DNA from: Pelatocladus maniniholoensis HA4357-MV3
GTDB taxonomy: Bacteria; Cyanobacteriota; Cyanobacteriia; Cyanobacteriales; Nostocaceae
Direction: 5' to 3'
Assembly: GCA_019359115.1 (NCBI GenBank)
Contig: JAHHHW010000033.1
Coordinates: 1 to 64,000 of the forward strand
DNA length: 64,000 bases
The position numbers and the translations under genes were made by a program. The notes under the pieces are model-generated. The model did no database searches and was not told the DNA's origin. It saw only the letters and a program-made list of their open reading frames with translations. Below, piece by piece: positions 38,023-47,176 of the stretch. Each line of letters begins with the position of its first letter. Within the stretch, counting starts at the first letter, position 1.

Positions 38023-38439
38023 TTATAGTAACCCTTCTAATCGGCGACGAATACTATCTAGTTCAGAATCAGACAATTGTGATTCTGGTGATGGTGATTC
38101 TTGGTTACTAGACTGGGTGTTAGTCTGTTTTTGCTCGATTTCAGAGTCTGGTTTCCAATCGGTTTCTTCTACGTTTACTTCTGGGGGAACCATTAAAGCA
38201 CTATTTTCTGTCACCATTTGCCAATCATAGTCAGCACTTTGACAAAACTCTTTAATTTGTTCAGCATCAATTGCCTCAACTGCGGGTATCGGAAAATCTT
38301 GGGCTTCTAGCATCAAGGCAAAGCGCGTGGCGTCGTCTTCTGACTCAAACATCAGAATAGTATTGCGATCGCCTACTCGAATCGTGTGAATTCCTTCGTT
38401 ATCTGTGCCAGCGTTAAAGATCAACACAAAAACACGCAT
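38023..38439 (-). CDS. DUF3110 protein
   Basis: The N-terminal half matches the cyanobacterial/plastid DUF3110 family: MRVFVLIFNAGTDNEGIHTI, then FESEDDATRFALMLEAQDFP and a VEAIDAEQIKEFCQSADYDW stretch. The C-terminal third is acidic and Ser/Gln-rich and ends in LDSIRRRLEGLL. The function is unknown. I start at Met5 of the frame (38439), the usual family start; an ATG four codons upstream (38451) directly follows GGAAAG and cannot be excluded. Confidence 0.85.
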   Translation of the reverse strand: MRVFVLIFNAGTDNEGIHTIRVGDRNTILMFESEDDATRFALMLEAQDFPIPAVEAIDAEQIKEFCQSADYDWQMVTENSALMVPPEVNVEETDWKPDSEIEQKQTNTQSSNQESPSPESQLSDSELDSIRRRLEGLL

Positions 38440-38451
38440 GGGTGTAATCAT

Positions 38452-39163
38452 CTTTCCTTTTTTTGGGGTCTACTATTAATTAAAGTTCTAGCTGGTCACT
38501 CGGGAAAAGGTTATGAGCTAATAGGGTTCAGTTAAGATTTTAAGTCTTTGGAAAAAAGGGTCTGCCTTTGCTGGTAATTGCGGTTTCGCTTTGAACTGAA
38601 TCTGTGCGTCTTGTGGAGGAGGATGTCTTGGTGGTAGATTGCAACTATCCGTAACTCTTGGCAACTCACAAAACTTTAGAGTATATCTTAGCGAAACTTG
38701 GTGCTTACGAATAAAATTTTCTCCACAAAAATTTGGGTGCGATCGCACTCTCAATTCTTTCATGCAGCCCCCCTGAAGCTTTACGGAAATTCCACACAAA
38801 TAAATCAATATGCTTTATGTTAGGTATAGGCTTAATATAAATTTAATAAAATTTGATTTGAGCTTGATTGAAACTTTATTCAGGCTTTGTGCGTCTAACT
38901 AAATGGGTCAAACTCATTATTTATAGAGCATTATACGATACTGTGTTTCTACCAACACAATGTATCGTCCTCACTATTTACATAAAAAGCGCTCTAATTA
39001 TTGATTTTAGTGAGTTTTTTGACCAGCATCAATAGCACTTATTAAATCCAAGGTGTAAAAAATGACTTTTTTGTTCATTTGGTTGAAAAAAGCCTGGCCA
39101 ACTTAATAGTGGAAAAGTATTCAAGATACTGCATATCTAATTTGAGTAAGCCGAATAAGTTAA
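38452..39163. other. Gene-free spacer, one doubtful ORF
   Basis: A 96-codon minus-strand frame (38518-38808) is open, with a cysteine- and proline-rich product (LPPRHPPPQDAQ), but it has no recognisable domain and only a weak start, so I do not call it a gene. The rest is AT-rich. The promoter of the small plus-strand gene at 39188 should lie near 39100-39150. Confidence 0.4.
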
Positions 39164-39187
39164 GTGTGGTCGTTTGAGGATTCAAGC

Positions 39188-39382
39188 ATGATTCGGATTA
39201 AAGATGTTGTGCAAAAGGCTTTATCAACGGGATACCTGACTGTAGAAGCAGAAAATCAGCTACGGCAATTACTGAGTACACAGTACGACCTTGAAGATTT
39301 TAATGCTTTTATGAGTTTGCAAGAAGCCGCCATGACAGGTAAAGTCAAGCAGGAGTCTCGCGAGCGTTGTGGGATCAAGTAG
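39188..39382 (+). CDS. Small conserved cyanobacterial protein
   Basis: This 64-residue soluble protein, starting MIRIKDVVQKALSTGYLTVE and ending VKQESRERCGIK, is one I recognise as common in Nostocales genomes without a known function. It is predicted to be mostly helical. I chose the ATG at 39188; the open frame begins at 39164, but the extra residues are not conserved-looking. It converges on the next gene with 27 bp between. Confidence 0.7.
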   Translation: MIRIKDVVQKALSTGYLTVEAENQLRQLLSTQYDLEDFNAFMSLQEAAMTGKVKQESRERCGIK

Positions 39383-39409
39383 AGATTTGACTTGTGATGT
39401 CTCTATTTA

Positions 39410-40135
39410 TTAACGTTCACGCTGATCATCCTCAATATCGTCTAAAAACCCCCAATCTTCTTCATTTACTTGATTTTTTTTATCGGTTGGATTATCTTTA
39501 TCGGTGAAATCATCGCTTGATGATTGATATGGGGGAATAATTACTCGATAGTCTGCATCATAAATTGATTCAGTTTTGCCCACTCCAGAGTTTTTAGGTT
39601 CGCGGTAGCTGTAAGAATATGAAGAACCTGCTCGGAAACTGTCTGTAGGTTCTTGTCGGCGTTCATAGGTTTTCGAGTCTCTGACTTCCGTATTTTCAGA
39701 TCTTGTGGACTGTGGCTTTTCCTCAAAATCCCAATCTTCGTTGTCGTTTGTTTCCCAATCATCATCTGGATTAGATTGAGATGAAGTTTTAGCCGCTGAT
39801 GGTTGGGGACTAGTATAACTACTATTACTATAACTGTCGGTTGATTTTTCTCGCGTTGAGCGATCGCTCCTTGCTGTAGTTCTCCGAGATTTTGATGCAG
39901 CAGAAGTTGAGCGTTGTGGTACTGTCAAATAACTCGACAATTGAAATAAACCAGAGATCACTAAAGAGGTAGCACCACCAGCAGCAGTGCTGAACAAAAT
40001 CCACATTGCTAAAGGTAATGATTTAGTCTGCACACCTAAAAAGACTAATGGGAGGATTGGGGACCAATTTTGCGCTAACAACAGCGCCAGTCCTCCCATA
40101 ATCGCTACTAACAAAATTAATCGCAAAAGAGCCAT
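39410..40135 (-). CDS. LapA-like membrane protein with a long disordered tail
   Basis: Two membrane helices (about 4-20, LRLILLVAIMGGLALLLAQ, and 38-60) surround the short link NWSPILPLVFLG, as in LapA-domain proteins of envelope assembly. The remaining 160 residues are Ser/Arg/Asp-rich and probably disordered, with a Trp-Asp-Phe-Glu patch in the middle and an acidic end. No enzyme motif is present. The membrane part is the only recognised portion. Confidence 0.7.
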   Translation of the reverse strand: MALLRLILLVAIMGGLALLLAQNWSPILPLVFLGVQTKSLPLAMWILFSTAAGGATSLVISGLFQLSSYLTVPQRSTSAASKSRRTTARSDRSTREKSTDSYSNSSYTSPQPSAAKTSSQSNPDDDWETNDNEDWDFEEKPQSTRSENTEVRDSKTYERRQEPTDSFRAGSSYSYSYREPKNSGVGKTESIYDADYRVIIPPYQSSSDDFTDKDNPTDKKNQVNEEDWGFLDDIEDDQRER

Positions 40136-40291
40136 AAGGAATACAAAGGATGAAGGATGTAGACGCGCCTACGGTGCAGGGTAGGATGAAGTATCAAAGA
40201 TTAAGGTAGAAGATAAAAAGCAGAAAATAAAAGGTAAAAGCAAAATCACTCATACTTGAGACTTCATACTTCATACTTTATCCTTCATCCT

Positions 40292-40915
40292 TTAAAGACG
40301 ACCTTGCCAACGTTGAATGGGAATACAATCAATATCTAATTGATCTAAAGCACGGGCAACTACAAAATCAACTAAATCCTCAATGCTTTGAGGATTGTGA
40401 TACCAAGCAGGAATAGCAGGTACAATTCTAACTCCGCTTTCGGCAAGGGTGGTTAAGTTGCGTAAATGAATCAAGCTAAAAGGAGTTTCACGGGGAACAA
40501 GGACTAGTTTTCGTCCTTCTTTTAGCTGCACATCTGCGGCTCGTTCTAATAAGTCGGAACTTAACCCTGCTGCTAGCTTGGCTACCGTACTCATACTACA
40601 GGGAATTATAATCATTCCTAAAGTACGAAAGGAACCACTAGCGATATTCGCTCCCACATCTCCCCAAGGATGACAGCGCAATTTTCCTCCTGTTTCAACT
40701 CCTGCTTGTTGTCGCCAAAATTGCTCTTGTTGAACAGGTTCTACAGGCATACGAATATCCTGCTCAGATTGCCAAACCATGTAGGTTGATTTAGAAGCAA
40801 CTAATTGAATTTCATAATCGGCTGCAAGCAAATATTTTAAAGCACGAACTGCGTAGATTAAACCAGATGCACCTGTAATTCCTAAGATGAGTGGCTTGTT
40901 ATTGTTGGACACGTT
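40292..40915 (-). CDS. ubiX: UbiX family flavin prenyltransferase
   Basis: The flavoprotein motif ITGASGLIYAVRAL opens the protein, followed by PCSMSTVAKLAAGLSSDLLERAADV and the typical RETPFSLIHLRNLTTLAESG. UbiX makes prenylated FMN, the cofactor of UbiD decarboxylases (quinone synthesis). I start at the GTG at 40913-40915 (MSNNNKPLILG). The frame is open to 40996, but those 27 residues (Pro/Gly/Ser-rich) are the translation of the tandem repeat upstream. Confidence 0.92.
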   Translation of the reverse strand, partial: NVSNNNKPLILGITGASGLIYAVRALKYLLAADYEIQLVASKSTYMVWQSEQDIRMPVEPVQQEQFWRQQAGVETGGKLRCHPWGDVGANIASGSFRTLGMIIIPCSMSTVAKLAAGLSSDLLERAADVQLKEGRKLVLVPRETPFSLIHLRNLTTLAESGVRIVPAIPAWYHNPQSIEDLVDFVVARALDQLDIDCIPIQRWQGRL

Positions 40916-40934
40916 TCTCAAATATGGGGAAAGG

Positions 40935-41160
40935 GGATTGGGGATTGGGGAAGGTGGGGTCCCCTCTGGGGAACTCGGGGCCCCCACTCCCCCCAAGGGA
41001 GTGGGGATTAGGGGCGAAGGGGGAAAGGGGATTGGGGAAAGGGTAATGGGGATTGGGGATTGGGGAAGGTAGGGGTCCCCTCTGGGGAACTCGGGGCCCC
41101 CACTCCCCCCAAGGGAGTGGGGATTAGGGGCGAAGGGGGAAAAGGGATTGGGGTATGGGA
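40935..41160. repeat. Tandem duplication of a 116-bp G-rich unit
   Basis: The unit holds GGGGATTGGGGATTGGGG, then TCCCCTCTGGGGAACTCGGG and a hairpin CACTCCC-CCCAA-GGGAGTG. The landmark TCCCCTCTGGGG starts at 40960 and again at 41076, a period of 116 bp, with very few differences. It lies directly upstream of ubiX. GGGGATT is a 7-bp tandem repeat common in the window. Confidence 0.85.
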
Positions 41161-41435
41161 AAAAGACTTGTTAAATTATTCTCCCTTGTCCGCCGTGTCC
41201 CCCGTGTCCCTCTTCCCAATGCGTTAATTTTGAATTGATATGTCTCCTCGATCCCTACTCCCCGTACTCTGTGAGAAGACCTTTGGGTTCGCCAGGTGCT
41301 TTATGTTGGGGTAGACGCGTAGCGGCTTCTAAAAGTACCTGTCCACCGCACTCGCGTAGACGCGCAAGCGGTGAGCCAGTGCGTTTCCTCTGGAGAATCC
41401 CCAATCCCTTTTCCCCTTTCCCCGATCCCTAAAGT
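41161..41435. repeat. Spacer with small dispersed repeats
   Basis: The stretch between minus-strand genes contains GGGGTAGACGCGTAGCGGC (41308-41326) and GCGTAGACGCGCAAGCGG (41354-41371), forms of a palindromic small repeat found widely in cyanobacterial intergenic DNA, and AATCCCTTTTCCCC-type runs at its end. No ORF is supported. Confidence 0.5.
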
Positions 41436-43784
41436 TTATTCATCGTCTTCATAGGGTTCTAAATCATCTGGTTCCATATCGCCACGTAAGTACATATCTG
41501 ATTCTTCACCAGTTGCACTGATATCTGAGCGATAAGGAATACCATCACTACCGACTGTGACTAGATCAATTTGTTGACGGTAATAATCGACGCTTTTAAC
41601 TTGTACAGCAACGCGATCGCCTAGTCGATAGGAAGCGCGATTTTTGCGTCCAAACAACGCCTGTTGTCTGGCGCGATATTCGTACCAATCGTCTTTCAGG
41701 GAACTGACGTGTACTAATCCTTCAACTCGTAAAGGTACGTTGTGATCATCAGCATCATCTTTTGGTGGGACTTCAATTTCCACAAAGAATCCGTAAGATT
41801 GGACGCCTGTAATCACACCACTGAAAACCTCGCCGATACGCTGTTTCATTAAAGAGGCTCTTTGCAAACCCTCTAAGTCAGCTTCGGCTTCTTGAACTTC
41901 TTTTTCTCTGTCGTTGATTTGGGTAATTACTCTTGTCAGTTCGCTTTGCAACTCTTGTTGCAATTCTGGTGGTAAGACATTCCAGTTAATTTCCCCGTGG
42001 CTATTAGAAGAACGCAAGTTCACACGCTCTTTGACACGGGTGTTGCGGCGATCGCGTCCGTGTTCGATTAGTGCGTAATATACCCTCTGCATCAGTAAAT
42101 CTGGGTAACGTCGCAAGGGTGCGGTAAAGTGGACATATTCTGGTAGTGCCAAACCAAAGTGGGGTGCTTTGTTGGTGCTGTAAGCTGCTTGTTTGAGAGT
42201 ATCTTGCAATAAATAAGTCAAAACTTGCTCAGATGATGACTCAGCAAACACTCTTGTCAATTGTTGATAATCTAGGGGTTGAATATCAATATCTGGCTCT
42301 AGTGATAATTCGATCCCCAAATTGATCGCCAGTTTCAGCATCTCTTGTACATCTTCGGGATCAGGTGCGCCTTGGACTCGCCAAATACTGGGAATACCTA
42401 AAGCACTCATGTGGTTTGCTATGATTTGATTTACCAGTAATACGAATTCTGTAAGTAGCGATCGCACAGGTGAATCTTTTTCTACTACGCATCCAAGAAT
42501 ACCTTCATCATAGAAGGGATTTTTATTTGTGGGCAGATTTAACTGCAAACTTCCACGAGAGGTGCGTTGTTGTTTGAGAAACATCTGCAATTTTTTCAAT
42601 TCTTGCAGCATTTCTACTGCTTCAGTAGGGACTTTGGTAACTTTTTTACCATGAAGAATAGTTTCTGCTTGCTGAGTATTTACTGAAGCATCTACTTTCA
42701 CTACACTAGGTTGAATTTCCCAATCCAGTACCTCTCCTGATTGCGAATCAAAGGTAACTAGACAAGAAAGACTGAGGCGATCGCTTCCTAATACTAGAGA
42801 ACACCGTTCTATTACATTTTCAGGTAACATTGGCAACACTAAATCACCAAGGTATACTGTTCTACCTCGTCTGAGTGCTTCCCGATCAAGTGCTTCATCT
42901 GGCTGTACGTAGTGTGAAACATCAGGAATATGAAAGCCTAATTGCAAGTTACCAGCATTATTTGTTTCTAAGGAGAAAGCATTTTCTACTGTTTTTGTAT
43001 CAGTGTTGTTACTCAGTATTGTAATAGTAAACTTGTTACGTAAATCCAGCCGATCTTTGAGATCAGCCTTTAAAATCCTTTTTGGTAGTTTGGTAGCTGC
43101 TTCTTGGACGTTATCTGAGAAACTACGGGAAAGGTCATGCTTGCAGGTGACTAAATCAATATCAGCTGCTGCTTCTGCATCACTTCCGAGGATCTGCACA
43201 ACTCGCCCTAGTGGCGGATACTGTGCTAGTGGGTAACGTAGAACTTCCACATGAGCCAGATGGTCGATCGCTTCTTGTAATTTTAGACCATTGGCGTAAA
43301 GTTTCAGTTCAAATAGCAGGCGATCGTCTAAAGGTACAGCTCGATAGCCCACTTCTACTTGTTTGATGCGTGCGAGTAAAGTGTGATTGGATCGTTCTAA
43401 AATTAATTTCACTTCTCCTTCAGGAGAACGACGCCGACTACCTTCTTTGAGAACCCGCACTAAAACGCGATCGCCATTCCAAGCATTACTCAAATGGCTT
43501 TCTCGAATGTAAATATCCTCAGTTCCTTCTACATCTTGAATTGCAAAGCAAAAGCCCTTGCTGGAACAGCGTAACTTTGCTTCTATTAGCCCTTCTTCTG
43601 TAATGCGGCGATACTTACCGCGTTCTTTTACTAAAATGCCAATTTTCTCCAATACCTCCAAGATGATGTGAAGTGTCTGTAAACTTTCTTCATCTTCACA
43701 ACCAAGTTTCTTTTCTAGAAGTTTACGAGCTACCAATTTATCATCAGTGAAATTGGCAAGGAGTGTAGCGATTGAAAATTCCAT
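41436..43784 (-). CDS. RNase II/R (RNB) family protein, catalytic aspartates apparently missing
   Basis: The 782-residue protein has the VacB/RNase R layout: N-terminal winged-helix and cold-shock-like part (1-170), the RNB domain (from about 245), and a C-terminal S1 domain (about 655-750; GVITGVQSYGFFVEIE). The RNB catalytic motif normally reads like IDGEDARDFDDA with four aspartates. Here residues 251-270 read KFTITILSNN then TDTKTVENAF, so the Asp cluster is not conserved, while the next part (LGFHIPDVSHYVQPDEALDREALRRG.TVYL) is. This suggests a non-catalytic RNA-binding homologue, as has been proposed for cyanobacterial Zam-type proteins; that link is from memory. Confidence 0.8.
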   Translation of the reverse strand: MEFSIATLLANFTDDKLVARKLLEKKLGCEDEESLQTLHIILEVLEKIGILVKERGKYRRITEEGLIEAKLRCSSKGFCFAIQDVEGTEDIYIRESHLSNAWNGDRVLVRVLKEGSRRRSPEGEVKLILERSNHTLLARIKQVEVGYRAVPLDDRLLFELKLYANGLKLQEAIDHLAHVEVLRYPLAQYPPLGRVVQILGSDAEAAADIDLVTCKHDLSRSFSDNVQEAATKLPKRILKADLKDRLDLRNKFTITILSNNTDTKTVENAFSLETNNAGNLQLGFHIPDVSHYVQPDEALDREALRRGRTVYLGDLVLPMLPENVIERCSLVLGSDRLSLSCLVTFDSQSGEVLDWEIQPSVVKVDASVNTQQAETILHGKKVTKVPTEAVEMLQELKKLQMFLKQQRTSRGSLQLNLPTNKNPFYDEGILGCVVEKDSPVRSLLTEFVLLVNQIIANHMSALGIPSIWRVQGAPDPEDVQEMLKLAINLGIELSLEPDIDIQPLDYQQLTRVFAESSSEQVLTYLLQDTLKQAAYSTNKAPHFGLALPEYVHFTAPLRRYPDLLMQRVYYALIEHGRDRRNTRVKERVNLRSSNSHGEINWNVLPPELQQELQSELTRVITQINDREKEVQEAEADLEGLQRASLMKQRIGEVFSGVITGVQSYGFFVEIEVPPKDDADDHNVPLRVEGLVHVSSLKDDWYEYRARQQALFGRKNRASYRLGDRVAVQVKSVDYYRQQIDLVTVGSDGIPYRSDISATGEESDMYLRGDMEPDDLEPYEDDE

Positions 43785-44725
43785 GCAGTGAACCGACCTT
43801 TGGTCAAAACATCTTTTTTTGTTGAGGACAGTTTTGTGTGGGGGTTCCCCTCCACCTTTGTAACGTGTCCATTGTTGAATTTGGTTCTTGGTTGATTACC
43901 TCACGACCCACAGACACTAGCGGTAAACGAACTTCCCAACAGGTAGGGCGCTACACAATCATCTTTTGAGTACCAGTTCGTTCAAGTCCCTTCACTTGGC
44001 CAATCTGACAAGGCAGTCCTCATACCGGATTTTACCCTACTAGGTTGTGACGCAACGGGTTTTTGAGAGGCTGTGTTTGGATCGTTCTCAGTAGAACCGC
44101 CCAAACTCGCTACGCAGGGGAAACCACAGGTGTTCAATTGCCTAGTTGAAAGGTACTTTACGCGATTAGACTCTGATTTTTCACTAGGAGAAACTGCTGA
44201 TCAACCTAAATGTTCCATATGTAGAATCAGTAACAACTAGGTAGCAGCTTAATAATCTGTGAGCACGAACCATTACTTCATTATTGTAGATTTAGTCGTA
44301 CTTCCAGAAAAGATTTCTGGATATTAAATTGGGTAAACAGTATAGCATTGCTCGCAATAACACTTAAAGTAAGTTTGTGGTAGCCAATAATTTACCCAAA
44401 AAAATTTATTTTACAATCAGTATACCCAAGTTTTTAATACAATTTCGGTAACTCAGGGTTGCATTTATCAATTTCAGGGTGCGGGGTACAAGGGAATTCT
44501 TGCTGGTGTAAAGTTAAAGGCAGTGAATCAATCTATTAAAATAGAGCCATACCCAATAGTGAATCCACAAGATAAATAAAACAGAATGGGTGGGTAACTC
44601 CAAAGCAATACTTAATTAGTTATCAGCTTTGTCAATTGGGTAAAATCATCCTGCTGATTGAATATCTTATCCTGTTGTCTGTTGCTTCTGACTTGAAATT
44701 ATTCTGACGTTGATTTGGTGAAATT
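43785..44725. other. 941-bp gene desert
   Basis: It lies between divergent genes. The first 380 bp have normal base composition and contain several hairpins (separate entry); the rest (44165-44725) is AT-rich and should hold the promoter of the gene at 44726. No ORF longer than about 30 codons with a plausible start is seen, and I recognise no tRNA, tmRNA, RNase P or SRP RNA signature. Confidence 0.5.
43918..44150. ncRNA. Candidate structured RNA or mobile-element remnant
   Basis: Successive hairpins are: TAGCG...CGCTA (43918-43953), CAAGT-CCCTTC-ACTTG (43983-43998), GTTG-TGACG-CAAC (44044-44056), GTTTGG-ATC-GTTCT-CAGT-AGAAC-CGC-CCAAAC (44075-44106), and TTCAA-TTGCCTAG-TTGAA (44133-44150). 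All reading frames are closed by stops. The density of stems in a gene-free stretch suggests a structured RNA, or the structured end of a lost IS605-type element. Strand and borders cannot be set. Confidence 0.35.
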
Positions 44726-45616
44726 ATGATGTTGGCTCAACTTCAGAGCTTGTATCCCACAGCTAGTTTAATCTCTGAATTAGTGCAAATTTATCATGGT
44801 AAATATATTGTTCGGGCAAGCTTACAAATAGAAGGTATCACCCGCGCTACTGGTATGGCAGCCGCCGTAACAGTAGAGGAAGCAGAAGATCAAGCCAGAA
44901 CTAGGGCTTTGATGGTTTTGGGAATCGCTACTACCTCACAAGTACAGACGGAAAGTTTGATTGAGACTAAGAGCGTAACTGATGTTAAGACTAGCAAAAG
45001 TAGTGAACCAGCTCAAACAGAAGAAAATGTCTCTGCTTCTGACCATCTGTGCGTCCCCGTCTCTTCTTTCACCCAAACTCCCATCGATACCTTAAGCCTG
45101 GAAACACAAGCAAGCACACCCATTCAATCAACTGTTTCTTCAACTTCTTCAACTTCTTCAATAAATACAATTGATACCGATAGCCAGGATTTAGAGCCAA
45201 ATTTGACTGCGATCGCACAACCGGAACTTCCCTTGGATATTCAAGCAGAAGACTTTGAGGAAATTTCTAGCAACCAGAGTGAAGACCAACCATTACCAGA
45301 GATTAATTCTAGTAACGTCACACCATTTCCCCAACGCAGTTATCACAATACTCCTACCGAAGAAGTAGTAGCTGCGCCACCCGCACCGACAACGAAGAAA
45401 AAGAAGAAAAGTGGACCAGTGGATCAATCAGATGATATCGCCAAAATCGGTGTAGAAATGCAGCGCTTGAGTTGGACAACTGAACAGGGTAGAGACTATT
45501 TAATTCAAACCTACGGTAAGCGATCGCGCCATTTACTTGATTCCGAAGAATTACGTGATTTCCTCAAATATTTAGAATCCCAGCCTACACCTGTAGATCC
45601 ACTAGTGGGATTTTGA
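44726..45616 (+). CDS. Conserved hypothetical protein with a disordered middle
   Basis: I do not recognise a named family. Residues 1-75 form a small folded domain (YHGKYIVRASLQIEGITRATGMAAAVTVEEAEDQARTRAL) that resembles strand-helix nucleic-acid-binding domains such as the one in Rad52-type proteins, but this is only an impression. Residues 80-220 are Ser/Thr/Glu-rich and probably disordered. A Lys-rich patch (TKKKKKSG) precedes a helical C-terminal domain (about 230-290; LSWTTEQGRDYLIQTYGKRS, LDSEELRDFLKYL). It converges on clpP. Confidence 0.65.
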   Translation: MMLAQLQSLYPTASLISELVQIYHGKYIVRASLQIEGITRATGMAAAVTVEEAEDQARTRALMVLGIATTSQVQTESLIETKSVTDVKTSKSSEPAQTEENVSASDHLCVPVSSFTQTPIDTLSLETQASTPIQSTVSSTSSTSSINTIDTDSQDLEPNLTAIAQPELPLDIQAEDFEEISSNQSEDQPLPEINSSNVTPFPQRSYHNTPTEEVVAAPPAPTTKKKKKSGPVDQSDDIAKIGVEMQRLSWTTEQGRDYLIQTYGKRSRHLLDSEELRDFLKYLESQPTPVDPLVGF

Positions 45617-45824
45617 TTAATTATTAGTTAATGGTCAATGATGAATAGTTACTACAAATGACAACTAAAAAAGATGGAATTTTAGATGAGACTGGTATAT
45701 AATAAGTAAAAATAATACAAAACTAACCCTTAGACTGGACAGTAAAGTAAAGCTGCGATATCTAAAAATTAGTGACCTCAGCTGTATTACTATTTACTTA
45801 CACAAAAATAAAGCACATTTGCTT

Positions 45825-45900
45825 GGTGTAGAGGTATGGGAGTATAGGGGATTGGGTAGAGTAAAAACTCTACACCCCTAGACCCTTATACCCTTACACC
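45825..45900. terminator. Bidirectional hairpin between convergent genes
   Basis: TAGAGT-AAAA-ACTCTA (45857-45872) forms the tip of a longer imperfect stem between GGTGTAGAGGTATGGGAGTA (45825 onward) and the pyrimidine-rich CACCCCTAGACCCTTATACC tract (45873-45892). It sits between the ends of the hypothetical gene and clpP, so it can serve as a terminator for both. Confidence 0.5.
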
Positions 45901-45911
45901 CCAACTTCTGA

Positions 45912-46517
45912 CTATACAACCGCCATTGGACGGCTACCAGCAGCGTGACGATCAATCACCTGGTCGATTAAGCCATAATCTCTGGCTTCTTCGGGTGACA
46001 TAAAGAAGTCTCTTTCTGTGTCTTCGGCAATTTTCTCTAACGGCTGACTGGTATGTTCGGCTAAATATTCGTTTAGCCGTCGCTTGTGGTAGAGAATTTC
46101 GCGGGCTTGGATTTCAATATCAGTTGCTTGTCCACGAGCGCCACCCAAGGGTTGGTGAATCATAATCCGAGAATGGGGAAGACTCATTCTTTTACCCTTA
46201 TTACCTGCGCTCAGGAGAAAAGCACCCATACTCGCTGCTAATCCGGTACAGATGGTACATACATCTGGGCGGATGTGCTTCATAGTATCAAAAATACCCA
46301 TTCCTGCTGTTACCGAACCGCCAGGAGAATTGATGTACATATATATGTCTTTCTCTGGATCTTCGGCATCTAAAAACAGTAGTTGGGCAACAATCAAGTT
46401 AGCAACGTTGTCATCAATCGCTTGTCCCAAAAAGATAATACGTTCACGTAAAAGGCGTGAGTAGATATCAAAGGCGCGTTCGCCACGACCTGATTGTTCA
46501 ATAACGATAGGAATCAT
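45912..46517 (-). CDS. clpP: ATP-dependent Clp protease proteolytic subunit
   Basis: A ClpP of 201 residues with the full catalytic triad: Ser96 in GLAASMGAF, His121 in IMIHQP and Asp170 in DTERDFFM. It forms barrel-shaped tetradecamers that degrade proteins fed by ClpX/ClpC. Cyanobacteria carry several clpP and clpR paralogues; the complete triad shows that this is a ClpP and not an inactive ClpR. No clpX or clpR partner is adjacent. Confidence 0.93.
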   Translation of the reverse strand: MIPIVIEQSGRGERAFDIYSRLLRERIIFLGQAIDDNVANLIVAQLLFLDAEDPEKDIYMYINSPGGSVTAGMGIFDTMKHIRPDVCTICTGLAASMGAFLLSAGNKGKRMSLPHSRIMIHQPLGGARGQATDIEIQAREILYHKRRLNEYLAEHTSQPLEKIAEDTERDFFMSPEEARDYGLIDQVIDRHAAGSRPMAVV

Positions 46518-46800
46518 TTAGCCAGCTTGTAACTAATGTAGATACATTCTATCGATTACAAAGGCTGATTGTTTTGCGAAACCATCTTAACCACCGTGTA
46601 GTCATAAATAGCAGATGGTGCTTACCCTATTAATTCGGCTGTTAGCCAGTATTATTTTTTAATAGTTTTGTAAAAATTGTCATATTTTTACTGAGAAAAT
46701 TCCTGATATATCTACTTAATGGGGTAAATCATTAGTACAAGGTGCATCCAGGAGAACATACCCAATTTAAAAAAGAGCCACCGAAACAGAGGAAGCTGTC

Positions 46801-46956
46801 ATGCTAGAAAAATTGTTACAAGCTGCTATTATTACCTTCTTACTGCACTTGATCGTTGGACTGAATACAAACACTACAATGAGTACCAAAGCAGCACCTC
46901 CCTCTGGTACGGTGCTTACACCAGTGGCCAGTTCGTTCTTGCGTTCTTTAAACTAA
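46801..46956 (+). CDS. Possible small membrane peptide (51 residues)
   Basis: ATG at 46801 opens a 51-codon frame ending TAA at 46956. The product begins MLEKLLQAAIITFLLHLIVG, a good single membrane helix, and continues with a Thr/Ser/Pro-rich tail. AGAGGA lies about 8 nt upstream of the ATG and could be a ribosome site. The gene is isolated between divergent clpP and the DUF255 gene. There is no recognised family, so this is a candidate only. Confidence 0.45.
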   Translation: MLEKLLQAAIITFLLHLIVGLNTNTTMSTKAAPPSGTVLTPVASSFLRSLN

Positions 46957-47176
46957 AAAATCACTGGTTGAATCAAATGTATATTGATTTAGTGTCAGTT
47001 ATTCGTTGGTAGTTGTTTATTCTCAATAACTACCAACTACCAAAAAAATTATTAATCATCATTTTTTAATCTAAAATCCAAAATCCAAAATCGTTCGGTT
47101 AAGGCTCACGACAAGTCTAAAATCTAAAATCTTTCGAGGTAGACTGAACAGAGAAGGCAAATACTAGTGTCTAATC

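Noticed and set aside
38518-38808. 96-codon minus-strand ORF
   Set aside because: No domain, weak start and no support from neighbours; left as part of the spacer.
40916-40996. 27-residue N-terminal extension of UbiX
   Set aside because: It is encoded by the upstream 116-bp repeat; the GTG at 40915 fits the family start.
43975-44005. tRNA-like text GTTCAAGTCCC
   Set aside because: No acceptor stem, D-arm or anticodon arm can be formed around it.
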